DNA of 60,346 nucleotides from contig NZ_JACAEH010000009.1 of assembly GCF_013388945.1 (NCBI RefSeq), positions 1 to 60,346 of the forward strand, written 5' to 3'. A program made the position numbers and the translations under genes. Below, in pieces: positions 39,731 to 49,287 of the stretch (within the stretch, counting starts at the first letter, position 1; every line of letters starts with the position of its first letter). The DNA comes from Nitrososphaera sp. GTDB taxonomy: Archaea; Thermoproteota; Nitrososphaeria; Nitrososphaerales; Nitrososphaeraceae. The notes under the pieces are model-generated. The model ran no database searches and was not told the origin of the DNA. It saw only the letters and a list, made by a program, of their open reading frames with translations.

Positions 39731-42700
39731 TCTTCTTTCTTGCCTTCCTTGACCTTCATGTACAGGTCAACCATTCCGGTGCCGACGGGTACTGTGGCGC
39801 CTACTATAACGTTTTCTGTGACGCCCTTGAGCGTCTCCACCTGGCCTTCAAGCGACGCCCGCGCAATGGTCGGGACCGTAATCTCGAACGCAGCGCGCGC
39901 AAGGACCGAAGTCTTTGTTCCTGCGATGCCGTGCCTGCCTATCTGCTGCAGGTAGCCCTTTGAAGTCATCAGGTCTGCGACCAGCATGATGTGGCGCACG
40001 TCTACTTCAAGACCCTGCTCTTCAAGCGTGTTTGTTACCTCCTTGACAAGCGCCGTCCTTGCGGCCTCGATGCCAAGCGTCTGCCATATCTCGTACACGT
40101 TGTTTGTGGCTATGCGCGAGGTGTCGACGCCGTCTACCATGACTACTTTTGCGAGGTTAGAGCCTGCGGTCTGGATGACCCACTCTTCGTCCTGCTTGAC
40201 TATGGTGACGCGCTCGATGTCAGGCACACCCTTTACGCGCGTGTTCAAGAGCTTGTTCTTTAGCGTGAGCAGCGTCTGCGCGTCTGGCTCGTCTGGGACT
40301 GTCACCTTTATCTGGCGCTTGCTCTCGCTCATCTTGACCTCGTACTTTTTCTTGGCGCCTTCAAGCGCGGCGTTCACCTCTTCAAGAGTGCAGCCGCGCT
40401 CGGCAAGCTTGGCTTCGGAGAAGTGGAAGGTAAGCACTCCTTCATAGTCTGTTTCTGACTTGTCGATGAGGTCGCCCACCTGCTTGAACAGTATGTCGCG
40501 TGCAACTTCAAGGGCCTTTTCCCTAGAACCGCGGTGCGCCTCGTCGAGGTAGATGTCCATCGTTGGCGTCACGGGCTTTTTCCTTGCGTCCACAAGCTCG
40601 ATGAGCCTTGGAAGACCGAGCGTCACGTTGCGCTCCTTGACGCCGGCAAAGTGGAACGTCCTGAGTGTCATCTGCGTTCCAGGCTCGCCTATCGACTGGG
40701 CGGTGACGACGCCGATTGCCTCGCCCGGCTCTGCAAGCGCCCTGTCCACCAGGTCAAGCACCTTCTTCATGACCTTCTCGACGCCTTCCTTGCTCAGCTT
40801 GTTTTCTAAAAGCGCCTTTTCAAGGCCGGAGCGCATCCGCGGGTTGAGGCTTGAGCCCTGCTCGTCAACTATTTTCTTTATGGCCTCGTCCGTAGCCTTC
40901 CTGCCCTCGTCGACTATTGCTTCAGCTTCAATCAGCCTGGAGATGTTGACCGCCTCGCCGTGGTCGCTCTTTGCCGGGTCAACGCCGTCCTCGCCATACA
41001 GATACTGCACGATGTTGCCGTGCGGGTCCCTGACGGTCTGGTCGTACTCTATCTTCAGGTGCTCAAGCGCGTTGATGAGCCTCCTCTGCATGTAGACTGA
41101 CTGCTGCGTCCTGACGGCAGTGTCCACGAGGCCTTCCCTGCCGCCCATTGCGTGGAAGAAGAACTCCAGCACGCTCAGGCCGTCGCGGTAGTTTGACTTG
41201 ACAAAGCCCCTTGCGTCCGGGTTTGACTCGTTGTGGACATAGTGCGGGAGCGCGCGGTTGCGGTAGCCCTTCTGGATGCGCTTGCCGCGTATAGACTGCT
41301 GGCCCAAGGCCGCAGTCATCTGGCCGATGTTGAGAGTCGAGCCCCTTGCGCCGGTTGACGCCATTATTATGCCCGAGTTGTTGTCAGGAAACGCCCTGTC
41401 AGCAGTCCTGCCTGCGCGGTCGCGGGCGCGTGAAAGCTCGTTTACGACGTACAGCTCGAGGGCCTCCTCTGCCGAAAGGCCCCTTGTCAATGGAAGTGTG
41501 CCGTCGTTGTACTGCTGGATGAACTCCTTGACCTTGTCGTAGGTCTTTTGGATGACGTCGAATATCTCCTGCCTTGTCTCCGGCGACAGCCAAAGGTCAG
41601 AGTAGCCGTAGGTGAACCCGCGGTGTGTGATGTAGGTCTTGAGCATTATCAGTATCGAGTCGAGGAACTTGCGCGCCGCGTTGGTGCCATAGTCCTTGGC
41701 TATCCTGTGCAATACTGAATCGGGCTCTTCTGCACCTATCGACGCCTTGTCGATTACGCCGGATATGAGCTGGCCGTTCTTTATCACGACGTCCTTGCCC
41801 TCGCCCTTTGCGGCCTTGTTCCACTTGCTTGTTATGACAAAGTTAAAGTCCTTGGGCAAAAACAGCGAGAACAGCTGCTTGCCGCTGTAGAGTTTCTCCC
41901 CGTCCTTTGTCACCGCAGGCTCTGGAAGCGGGCCCTTGTAGCCTCCGACGAGTGCCAGATTTGCAAACTCGTCCCTTGAAAGCGTGGTCTCGTCGCGTGT
42001 CAGCATGAACGCTCCGGTGATAAAGTCGCGGATTCCGCCGATGATGGGTCCGCCGTACCTCGGCGATATGAGCTGGTCCTGGACGCGCATGAGAAGCGTC
42101 GCCTCTGCCCTTGCCTCCTCGCTCTGCGGCACGTGCAGGTTCATCTCGTCGCCGTCAAAGTCTGCGTTGTACGGAGGGCAGACTGCGGGGTGCAGGCGGA
42201 ACGTCCTGTAAGGAAGCACCACGACAGAGTGCGCCATTATAGACATCCTGTGGAGCGACGGCTGGCGGTTAAAGATCACGATGTCTCCGTTTGCAAGATG
42301 GCGCTCGACTATGTATCCGGGCGCTAGCGAGTCGGCGATTGTCTTTCTGTCAGTCACGTAGTCGAGCCTTATCTTGACGCCGTCCGGCCTTATGATGTAG
42401 TTGGCGCCGGGGTAATTGTTCGGGCCGTTTGTCACAAGCTCCTTGAGCCTCTCGAGGTTCCACTGCGACACGGTCTCGGGGATTGTAAGTTTCTTGGCGA
42501 CGTCTGTTGGCACTCCCACGTTTGATATCGCAAGGTTAGGGTCTGGCGATATCACGGTCCTGCTGGAAAAGTCGACGCGCTTGCCTGACAGCGAGCCCCT
42601 GAAGCGGCCTTCCTTGCCCTTGAGCCTCTGAGTCAGCGTTTTCAGCGGCCTGCCTGAGCGGTGGTGGGCCTGCGGGATGCCCGACACCTCGTTGTCAAAG

Positions 42701-43536
42701 TATGTCGTGACGTGGTACTGCAAGAGGTCTACGAGGTCTTGGACGATGAGCGGCGGCGTTCCTGCCTCCTTGCTCTCCTTCAGGCGCTGGTTGACGCGTA
42801 TGATGTCCACCAGCTTGTGCGTCAGGTCGTCCTCCGACCTTATGCCTGTCTCAAGTATGATTGACGGCCTTACCGTGACAGGCGGCACCGGCAGCACCTG
42901 CAGCACGAACCACTCTGGCCTTGCAGTCGACGGGTCGTATCCGAGAAGTACGAGGTCGTCGTCCGGGACGTGGCTGAGGCGCTCGCGGATTGTGATTGGC
43001 AGGAGGCGGTTTTCTCCGGCCTCCGTCCTTTCCACAAATATCGTGGGCTTGGTGAATATCAGGTCGTACTGCTCTTTGCCGCAGTGCGGGCAGGTCTTGA
43101 CCTTCTTTGCCTTTTCGATTATCTCTTCGCGGATGTTTTCAAGCGTGATGACAGCGTATGGCGCCTTGCTGTCCCTGACTGCCTTGTAGCCTGCAAGGCT
43201 CTCCGGGTCGAGCTTTATCCTGTTGCACGACCTGCATGTTGTCAGCAGCAGCTTGTGCACGTCGTCGACAAACGCTATGTGGAGCACCGGCTCTGCAAGC
43301 TCGATGTGCCCAAAGTGGCCGGGGCATTTTGCAGAAGTGTTGCCGCAGGTGGCGCACTTTTGGCCCGGCTCGAGAGTGCCGAGGCGGTTGTCCATCAGGC
43401 CTCCTTGCACCGGCATACCGTCCTCGTCGTACGTCTCTGGCGCCGTGACTTCTGCGACAGAGAACTTGCGGACTTCAGTCGGCGACCAGACGCTGAACTT
43501 TATCCCACCGAGGATCTTGGCAGATTCTTCCATCAT
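39727..43536 (-). CDS. rpoA: RNA polymerase largest subunit, unsplit A'+A''
   Basis: 1269 residues in one frame (ATG 43536 or 43533). N-terminal zinc sites (CATCGNTSAKCPGHFGH, ~60; CPHCGKEQ), the catalytic NADFDGDEMN (~456), and the trigger-loop/A'' part beginning near GEAIGVVTAQSIGEPGTQM (~945) are all present. Most archaea split this protein into A' and A''; the joined form is characteristic of Thaumarchaeota. Overlaps rpl30e. Confidence 0.98.
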   Translation of the reverse strand: MMEESAKILGGIKFSVWSPTEVRKFSVAEVTAPETYDEDGMPVQGGLMDNRLGTLEPGQKCATCGNTSAKCPGHFGHIELAEPVLHIAFVDDVHKLLLTTCRSCNRIKLDPESLAGYKAVRDSKAPYAVITLENIREEIIEKAKKVKTCPHCGKEQYDLIFTKPTIFVERTEAGENRLLPITIRERLSHVPDDDLVLLGYDPSTARPEWFVLQVLPVPPVTVRPSIILETGIRSEDDLTHKLVDIIRVNQRLKESKEAGTPPLIVQDLVDLLQYHVTTYFDNEVSGIPQAHHRSGRPLKTLTQRLKGKEGRFRGSLSGKRVDFSSRTVISPDPNLAISNVGVPTDVAKKLTIPETVSQWNLERLKELVTNGPNNYPGANYIIRPDGVKIRLDYVTDRKTIADSLAPGYIVERHLANGDIVIFNRQPSLHRMSIMAHSVVVLPYRTFRLHPAVCPPYNADFDGDEMNLHVPQSEEARAEATLLMRVQDQLISPRYGGPIIGGIRDFITGAFMLTRDETTLSRDEFANLALVGGYKGPLPEPAVTKDGEKLYSGKQLFSLFLPKDFNFVITSKWNKAAKGEGKDVVIKNGQLISGVIDKASIGAEEPDSVLHRIAKDYGTNAARKFLDSILIMLKTYITHRGFTYGYSDLWLSPETRQEIFDVIQKTYDKVKEFIQQYNDGTLPLTRGLSAEEALELYVVNELSRARDRAGRTADRAFPDNNSGIIMASTGARGSTLNIGQMTAALGQQSIRGKRIQKGYRNRALPHYVHNESNPDARGFVKSNYRDGLSVLEFFFHAMGGREGLVDTAVRTQQSVYMQRRLINALEHLKIEYDQTVRDPHGNIVQYLYGEDGVDPAKSDHGEAVNISRLIEAEAIVDEGRKATDEAIKKIVDEQGSSLNPRMRSGLEKALLENKLSKEGVEKVMKKVLDLVDRALAEPGEAIGVVTAQSIGEPGTQMTLRTFHFAGVKERNVTLGLPRLIELVDARKKPVTPTMDIYLDEAHRGSREKALEVARDILFKQVGDLIDKSETDYEGVLTFHFSEAKLAERGCTLEEVNAALEGAKKKYEVKMSESKRQIKVTVPDEPDAQTLLTLKNKLLNTRVKGVPDIERVTIVKQDEEWVIQTAGSNLAKVVMVDGVDTSRIATNNVYEIWQTLGIEAARTALVKEVTNTLEEQGLEVDVRHIMLVADLMTSKGYLQQIGRHGIAGTKTSVLARAAFEITVPTIARASLEGQVETLKGVTENVIVGATVPVGTGMVDLYMKVKEGKKEE

Positions 43537-43548
43537 CGAAATCCCCTC

Positions 43549-46500
43549 CTACACCTTCTCCTTGGCTATAAGCCTTGGAGCGACGTTGAGGCTCATCATC
43601 TCCTGCAACAGCAGTTTGAACGCGTATGCGATTACCACTGACGATATCTTGGCCTTTTCTCCGCAAACCCTGCAGACGTACCTGCGCTGCTTGACGTCAT
43701 AGTACGCAAGCAGGCCGCAGCGCTCGCAGACGTTTACTTCGGCCTTGTCCGATTCTTCGAGCAACCTGTCCTTTAGCATCATGGACGCGCCGTACGCGAT
43801 GAGGCAGTCGCGCTCCATCTCGCCGAACCTCAGTCCTCCGCCGCGCGCCCTGCCCTCCGTCGGCTGCTTTGTGAGCATCTGGACCTGTCCGCGGGCGCGG
43901 CTGTGGATCTTGTCTGCGACCATGTGGTGCAGTTTCTGGTAGTATACGACGCCGACGTAGACGTCAGCAGGGAAGCGCTTGCCAGTCCTGCCGTCGTACA
44001 TCACTTCCTTGCCAGTGTACTTGAAGCCGTACTGCTCCATGGCGCCCTTGATGTCGTCGAGTTTCTCGCCCAAAAATGCCGAGCCGTCGACTATTTTTCC
44101 GCGAAGCGACGCGGCTTTTCCGCCAAGCGACTCCATGAACATTCCTACAGTCATCCTTGACGGGAACGCGTGCGGGTTTATCATGACGTCTGGCACAAGG
44201 CCGTCTTCGGTGTAGGGCACGTCTTCCTGGTTGACAAGCATGCCGACCACTCCTTTCTGGCCGTGCCTTGAGGCAAACTTGTCGCCAATCTCGGGTATGC
44301 GCATGTCGCGCACGCGGATCTTGTACATCTTGCCGCCTTCGACTGACTGCGTGATTATGACCGTGTCGACTACGCCGTTTTCAGACGGCCTGACGCCGAC
44401 TGAAGTGTCGCGCCTGTACGGGCCCTTTACTTCAAACTCCTTGTACTCCTCCATGAACCTTGGAGGCGAGGTCCTGCCGATCAGTATGTCGCCGCCGTTC
44501 ACCACAGCTTCGTGCATGATGGCGCCATCTGCTTCCAACAGGCGGTATGCCTTTTCGCCCCTGTAGCCGCGGATGTTGGCGTCTGCCTGCGGAACCTCAA
44601 AGGTGTCCTTCATGCCGCCGGGGTACTGCTTAGCTTCGGCTTCGTAGATCCTGTAAAAGAACGTCCTGCCAAGCCCGCGGTCGACAGAGGACTTGTTGAA
44701 AACGACTGCGTCCTCTATGTTGTAGCCTTCAAACGGCAGCACCGCGACGACGCAGTTCTGGCCGGTCGGCCTGTCGTCGAGCCCGAGCAGGTTTATCGCC
44801 TTTGTAGAAACTACGGGTATCTGCGGGTATAGCATGAAGTGCTGGCGCACGTAGGTGCTTGCGTTCATCAGAGGCGTCGAAAAGCCAAGCGACTGCTTTG
44901 CCATCGCGCTCTCGTACGTGTTCCTCGGCGACTGGTTGTGCTCCGGGTACGGGATTATGGAGGCGCCCACGCCGAGGATTGCAGACGGGAATATCTCCAG
45001 GTGCGTGTGGCCGTCAATCTTTTTCGGGTCGATTGCGACGTACGAGTTCTCTTCCTCGTTTGCGTCCACCAGCTCTATCACGCCCATATAGAGCAGGTCC
45101 ATCCACGACAGGAACTTTTTCGATATCTTTTCTATCGTTTCAGTGGTGACAAGCGGCTTGCTGTCTTTCAGCACCACGAGCGGGCGCATGACCCTGCCGG
45201 CGTTGCAGCTGATGTAAAGCCTCTTTGTGGCGTTCTCGTTCTGCGAGGCGTAGAGGAACACGCCGACGTGCGGGTGGATCTTGCCCGTGCGCCTCATGTT
45301 CCTGAGGGTCTCTGCAAGGCCCTCTCCCTTGTCTGCGTAGCCTATGAGCCTGCCGTCAACGAACACTCTCGTGCCGTTTGCGCGCAGCTTGTCGTTTGCC
45401 TCGTCCACGTTCTGGACGCCAAGCTCGTACAGCTTTTCAGTCACTTCGGCTGACGGGACGTTTACAGATATTATCGCAGAAAGCGCCAGGTTCTTGACAA
45501 GGCCGCAGTTCGAGCCTTCGGGGGTCTCTGCAGGGCAGATCCTGCCAAAGTGCGTCGCGTGCAGGTCTCGGGCCTCAAAGTTGGGCTGGCTTCTTGAAAG
45601 CGGCGACTGGATCCTGCGCAGGTGGCTGATTGTGGACATGTAGTTTGTCCTGTCCAAGAGTTGCGTGACGCCGACCCTGCCCCGGCCCCAGTTACCCGTG
45701 GCAATAGCGTTGTTCAGCTTGTCAGACACGATGCCCGGCCTGACTGCTGCAGCGACAGCGTTTATGCCGCGCTTTTGGCCCGAGCGCTCTAGCTGGTATT
45801 TCATGTCGCGTATCAGGTTGCGGAACGCGGTCCTGAAAAGGTCTGCGAGCATCTGGCCTGCGAACTTGATGACCTTGTTTCCGTAGTGGTCCTTGTCGTC
45901 GGCCTCTATCCAGCCCAGTTTCAATTCAATAAGCTTGCTTGCGGCCTCGCCAAGGAACAGCGCCTTTTCGTGCCTGTTCTCGGGGTTCTTGCCGATGTGT
46001 GGCAGGAGTCCCCAGTCAAGCAGCGTCTCTGCCCTCTTTATCTGGAACTCTTCGAGCATACCGGGTGCGATTCTCTTTGAAATGTAGACTATGGCGTCGC
46101 GGCTTGTGACCACGTCGCCTGCCTTTTCAAAAGACGGCTCAAGCTCGTCCTGGATTGTCTGGTTCAGAGAAACAGAATCTGCGATGTCCTTGTCGGCTTC
46201 AAGCCCGAGCGCGCGGATAAGAGTGATGAGCGGTATGTCCACGGGTGAGCCGGGGATCTTTGTCACTATCGAGCCGTCGGGGCGCATGATGAGCTCGAGC
46301 TTTGCGCGGTAGCCGACGATGGAGGAGTAGACCTTGGCCTTGTACAGCATGGTGCCTGTCGTCTCCTCGGTGTCGACGATAATCTTGTTGTACGACAAGT
46401 CCTCGAGTCCGACTATTACGCGCTCTGAGCCGTTTATCACAAAATATCCGCCGGGGTCGCGCGGGTCCTCGCCAAACTCGACCAGTTTTGACTCTGGCAG

Positions 46501-46905
46501 GTTGTGCAGGATGCACGTGTTTGACTTGACCATTACAGGCATGTCGCCTATGTGGATAAAGCGCGATTCGAGGATCTTGCCGTCCTCGACTACAGAGCAT
46601 TCGAGCATTATGGGAGAGGCATAGGTAAGGTTGCGCAGGCGGCCTTCCATCGGCGCGACGTGCGTGATAGAGCCGTCGAGTTCCATTATCCTTGGCTGCT
46701 GCAGTTTTACTTTTCCGAGCTTTATCTTGTACGGGTACTCGGCGGTCTCGATTTCGATCTCGCCGACCTCGTCGATGATGCTCTGGAGCCCGCGCTCCAT
46801 GAACTCGTTGTACGAGTTCAGATGCTGCCTTGCGACGCCTTCTCTGCGTAGAATATCATTGATAATGGGCCACATCTCGATAGAATTCTCTACCAAAGTT
46901 CTCAC
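43549..46905 (-). CDS. rpoB: RNA polymerase second largest subunit B, unsplit
   Basis: 1118 residues, one frame, 12 bases upstream of rpoA. Signatures: CPAETPEGSNCGLVKNLA (~458), GYNIEDAVVFNKSS (~720), KFASRHGQKGVVG (~886) and a C-terminal zinc site CERCGLLA...CRVCG. Forms the active-site half opposite RpoA. Its start overlaps rpoH by 4 bases. Confidence 0.98.
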   Translation of the reverse strand: MRTLVENSIEMWPIINDILRREGVARQHLNSYNEFMERGLQSIIDEVGEIEIETAEYPYKIKLGKVKLQQPRIMELDGSITHVAPMEGRLRNLTYASPIMLECSVVEDGKILESRFIHIGDMPVMVKSNTCILHNLPESKLVEFGEDPRDPGGYFVINGSERVIVGLEDLSYNKIIVDTEETTGTMLYKAKVYSSIVGYRAKLELIMRPDGSIVTKIPGSPVDIPLITLIRALGLEADKDIADSVSLNQTIQDELEPSFEKAGDVVTSRDAIVYISKRIAPGMLEEFQIKRAETLLDWGLLPHIGKNPENRHEKALFLGEAASKLIELKLGWIEADDKDHYGNKVIKFAGQMLADLFRTAFRNLIRDMKYQLERSGQKRGINAVAAAVRPGIVSDKLNNAIATGNWGRGRVGVTQLLDRTNYMSTISHLRRIQSPLSRSQPNFEARDLHATHFGRICPAETPEGSNCGLVKNLALSAIISVNVPSAEVTEKLYELGVQNVDEANDKLRANGTRVFVDGRLIGYADKGEGLAETLRNMRRTGKIHPHVGVFLYASQNENATKRLYISCNAGRVMRPLVVLKDSKPLVTTETIEKISKKFLSWMDLLYMGVIELVDANEEENSYVAIDPKKIDGHTHLEIFPSAILGVGASIIPYPEHNQSPRNTYESAMAKQSLGFSTPLMNASTYVRQHFMLYPQIPVVSTKAINLLGLDDRPTGQNCVVAVLPFEGYNIEDAVVFNKSSVDRGLGRTFFYRIYEAEAKQYPGGMKDTFEVPQADANIRGYRGEKAYRLLEADGAIMHEAVVNGGDILIGRTSPPRFMEEYKEFEVKGPYRRDTSVGVRPSENGVVDTVIITQSVEGGKMYKIRVRDMRIPEIGDKFASRHGQKGVVGMLVNQEDVPYTEDGLVPDVMINPHAFPSRMTVGMFMESLGGKAASLRGKIVDGSAFLGEKLDDIKGAMEQYGFKYTGKEVMYDGRTGKRFPADVYVGVVYYQKLHHMVADKIHSRARGQVQMLTKQPTEGRARGGGLRFGEMERDCLIAYGASMMLKDRLLEESDKAEVNVCERCGLLAYYDVKQRRYVCRVCGEKAKISSVVIAYAFKLLLQEMMSLNVAPRLIAKEKV

Positions 46906-47150
46906 CCTTCCACCACGTAGCGGTAATATACACTTTCACCCGCAGTCGGGCTCTTTCTCGTGATCTTGATGATGTCGCCGGGCCGGACGTCCAAGTCCTC
47001 TATGCCCTTGTCGCTCATCAAAATGTACGGCAGCTGGCCGGGCTTGGCGTTGTACTTTTTCAGCACTTCCTCGGCCTCCACCTTTGGAATTATTTCGTGC
47101 TTGGGCTGGTACGCGTGGTTCGTTATCTTGACTACTTTCTTTTCAGACAT
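46902..47150 (-). CDS. rpoH: RNA polymerase subunit H (Rpb5 C-terminal type)
   Basis: 82 residues from ATG 47150 (an upstream ATG at 47168 is unlikely). NHAYQPKHEIIPKVEAEEVL, LPYILMSDKGI and RPGDIIKITRKSPTAGESVYYRYVV are typical of archaeal RpoH. Head of the operon. TTATATACG (47229-47237) upstream is the likely promoter, leaving a leader of roughly 50 bases. Confidence 0.95.
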   Translation of the reverse strand: MSEKKVVKITNHAYQPKHEIIPKVEAEEVLKKYNAKPGQLPYILMSDKGIEDLDVRPGDIIKITRKSPTAGESVYYRYVVEG

Positions 47151-47394
47151 GGGATGGCGCCTCCTCAAAACACAATAGCTTCTGCTCGACAGAAAACATC
47201 AAAGTCAAATTATTTGATGAAAAAATAGCGTATATAAGTCTTGCCAAGATTTCCATCTAATTCCAGAGTTTGTTGGGAAAAATGGGAAACGATTTTGCGA
47301 CGGTTTAACTGAATTGAGAGTGCAGGTTAGAGTTTCTGCACAAAAAGGATAAATAGTAACGGAAATATAGCGTGTTAGGTGTGCATGAGGGACA

Positions 47395-48210
47395 ATGGAG
47401 TATAAAGCGTACGCACTAATGGCTATATTGCTGGCGTCGGTGGCATCTGTAGGCACACTAGGCATTGCCTATGCGCAGACAGGCTTCACCGTAGCGACAG
47501 ACAATACAGAATACAGCACAGGTGAAGACATTACTGTCTCCGGAAACGTCGGGCGGACACCAACTGGCCAGCCACTCTTGATCCAGGTATACAATCCAAA
47601 CGGCGCGGTTTACAGATTTGATCAAGTAACCGTTGAAAGCGACGGATCGTATACTTACACGTTCAGGGTTGGAGGCAACCTTGGTGTTAGCGGCGAATAC
47701 GAAGTAAGAGTCAGCTATGCTGGCGCAACCGCAAACACAACATTCGACTTTACATCAAGCACGACTGGCGGCTGGAGAACAGCAACACTGGTGATCGACG
47801 GCGCTGACGAGCATGATATCCTGTACCAGATAACTGGCGGATCTCTGACAAGCCTGACAGGCGACTCTGAGACTGCCACAATCACAGCAGGCATCACCGC
47901 AAACAATGCGGGCCAGCTGATGCTGCAGTTGCCAAGAGACATCGTTGACGCAATCGACGCCAACGGCGACGACTTGGACTACATCGTGTTCGTTGACGAG
48001 CTCGAGACAACAGCAGATGACGACTTTGGCGCTGACACGAGAACGCTGACAATCGACTTTGAGGCAGGCAGCGAGCAGGTAGACATCGTCGGCACGACAA
48101 TGATACCAGAGTTCGGTGCAATCGCGGCAATCGTCCTCGCAGTCGCAATCGTCGGCATAATCGTAGCCACGACAAGGTACAGCAAATTCAGCTTCCTGCC
48201 CAAGATGTAA
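47395..48210 (+). CDS. Secreted PEFG-CTERM protein
   Basis: 271 residues. Signal peptide (about 6-28, ALMAILLASVASVGTLGIAYAQ), a beta-sandwich region like adhesion/macroglobulin-type repeats (FTVATDNTEYSTGEDITVSGNV), a Thr/Asp-rich middle, then IPEFGAIAAIVLAVAIVGIIV plus a basic end. The PEFG motif, hydrophobic helix and basic tail form the Thaumarchaeota sorting signal for an archaeosortase. Anchored at the cell surface. GATAAATAG (47349-47357) precedes it; an oligo-T terminator follows. No sortase gene in the window. Confidence 0.82.
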   Translation: MEYKAYALMAILLASVASVGTLGIAYAQTGFTVATDNTEYSTGEDITVSGNVGRTPTGQPLLIQVYNPNGAVYRFDQVTVESDGSYTYTFRVGGNLGVSGEYEVRVSYAGATANTTFDFTSSTTGGWRTATLVIDGADEHDILYQITGGSLTSLTGDSETATITAGITANNAGQLMLQLPRDIVDAIDANGDDLDYIVFVDELETTADDDFGADTRTLTIDFEAGSEQVDIVGTTMIPEFGAIAAIVLAVAIVGIIVATTRYSKFSFLPKM

Positions 48211-48221
48211 GGGTAGGACGC

Positions 48222-48246
48222 TTTTCTTTCCTTTTTTCATTTTTTG
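48222..48246 (+). terminator. Oligo-T terminator after the PEFG-CTERM gene
   Basis: Several T runs (TTTTC, TTTCC, TTTTTTC, ATTTTTTG) in the 25 bases that start 12 bases after the stop codon. Archaeal RNA polymerase ends transcription at such oligo-T tracts. Confidence 0.6.
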
Positions 48247-48279
48247 AAGTCTACCGCAAGGTGTATCTGAAAATCAAAA

Positions 48280-48374
48280 TGGGGCCTTCGGAGGGATTTG
48301 AACCCTCCTCAAGCGGTTTCTGCCGAAAAACAGTCCACAGCCGCCTATACTGACCAGGCTATACTACGAAGGCC
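48280..48374 (-). tRNA. tRNA-His (anticodon GTG) with a short intron and encoded CCA
   Basis: On the minus strand: G at position -1 (48374) opposite C73 (48283), acceptor stem GCCTTCG/CGAAGGC, D arm GTAT/GTAT with G-U pairs, anticodon stem GGCGG/CCGCT, anticodon GTG at 48336-48338, T arm GAGGG-TTCAAAT-CCCTC, and CCA encoded at 48280-48282. The encoded G-1:C73 pair is the tRNA-His identity mark. About 17 nt (48318-48334) interrupt the anticodon loop at the canonical 37/38 site. TATA TTATATAAT lies upstream (48402-48410). Confidence 0.9.
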
Positions 48375-48414
48375 GCATCTGCTTCTGCATTGACCACATT
48401 ATATAATCGTTAGA

Positions 48415-49233
48415 TCACTTGCCCGGCAGAAGGCCCATCCTGACAGTCTCCACGCCGAGATCTTCGAGCTTGTCAGCAAGCCCGTTGAGGCCTACCGAGT
48501 CGCCGGCCAGGTGCCCGAGCACCACGAGGTTCCCCTTCAGTTTCTCCTCTTTCAACTTGGCAAGGTCGCCGGGGTCGACGTGCAGGTAGATGACGGTGTC
48601 GACGCCGTGCTGAAAGTATGCCTTTGCTATCGAATGGCCGCCGTTTGTTCCTGCGGCTATCACAAGCGCCCAGTGGCCGGCCCTGTTTTTTTCGCTGCCG
48701 TAGCGCACGCGCACCCGGGTCGCGGCGTGGCGGAACTCGGGGATCTCGCCCACGGACCTGACAATGTCAGACACGCGCTCTGTCCTGCCCCGCCTTATCT
48801 TTTTCAGGATCACCTGGCGCATGTACTCATCGCAGGGCTGGTGTATGTTAACAAGTGGCATCTTCATCACCCTGGCGGCTCCCACCACGTCGTCGTAAAT
48901 GTCCGCATGGGTCCTAGTCTCGACGCGCTCTGTCAGGGGCGCGAGCGCCTTCTCTGCGACGCCTTTTGGAACGCCGTGCTCCACCATGTACTCGACGTGC
49001 CGGCCAAACACCTTGTAAAAGTTTACTCGCGCTATGCCTATCGGGTGGTGCGCTATGACAGCGTCGCACCCGAGGCTCTTTGCAAGCAGAAGCTCTGCGG
49101 TGCCGACGTCGACTGAAATCAGAACCTTTCTGATGTTGCTGCCCCTGACGTGGACGGCGCTGTCTGCCGGGACCTTCTTCCACCCCGCAAGCTCGAGCCC
49201 CGCCTTCATTATCCTGCCCGTGTCGACTGCCAT
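48415..49233 (-). CDS. NIF3-like metal-binding protein
   Basis: 272 residues. AVIAHHPIGI (~58-67) has the paired His of NIF3/DUF34 proteins, and VVLGHLAGDSVGLNGLAD (~237) the second metal-binding block. The family binds two metal ions; its reaction is unsettled (annotated variously as GTP cyclohydrolase I type 2 or metal chaperone). Divergent from taw1 with a shared A/T region (TTTAAG, 49255-49260). Confidence 0.85.
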   Translation of the reverse strand: MAVDTGRIMKAGLELAGWKKVPADSAVHVRGSNIRKVLISVDVGTAELLLAKSLGCDAVIAHHPIGIARVNFYKVFGRHVEYMVEHGVPKGVAEKALAPLTERVETRTHADIYDDVVGAARVMKMPLVNIHQPCDEYMRQVILKKIRRGRTERVSDIVRSVGEIPEFRHAATRVRVRYGSEKNRAGHWALVIAAGTNGGHSIAKAYFQHGVDTVIYLHVDPGDLAKLKEEKLKGNLVVLGHLAGDSVGLNGLADKLEDLGVETVRMGLLPGK

Positions 49234-49287
49234 GCCATAGCGGAAATGTGCAAAACTTAAATCTGTTTTGGGCCCCTTTTAGGAAAG

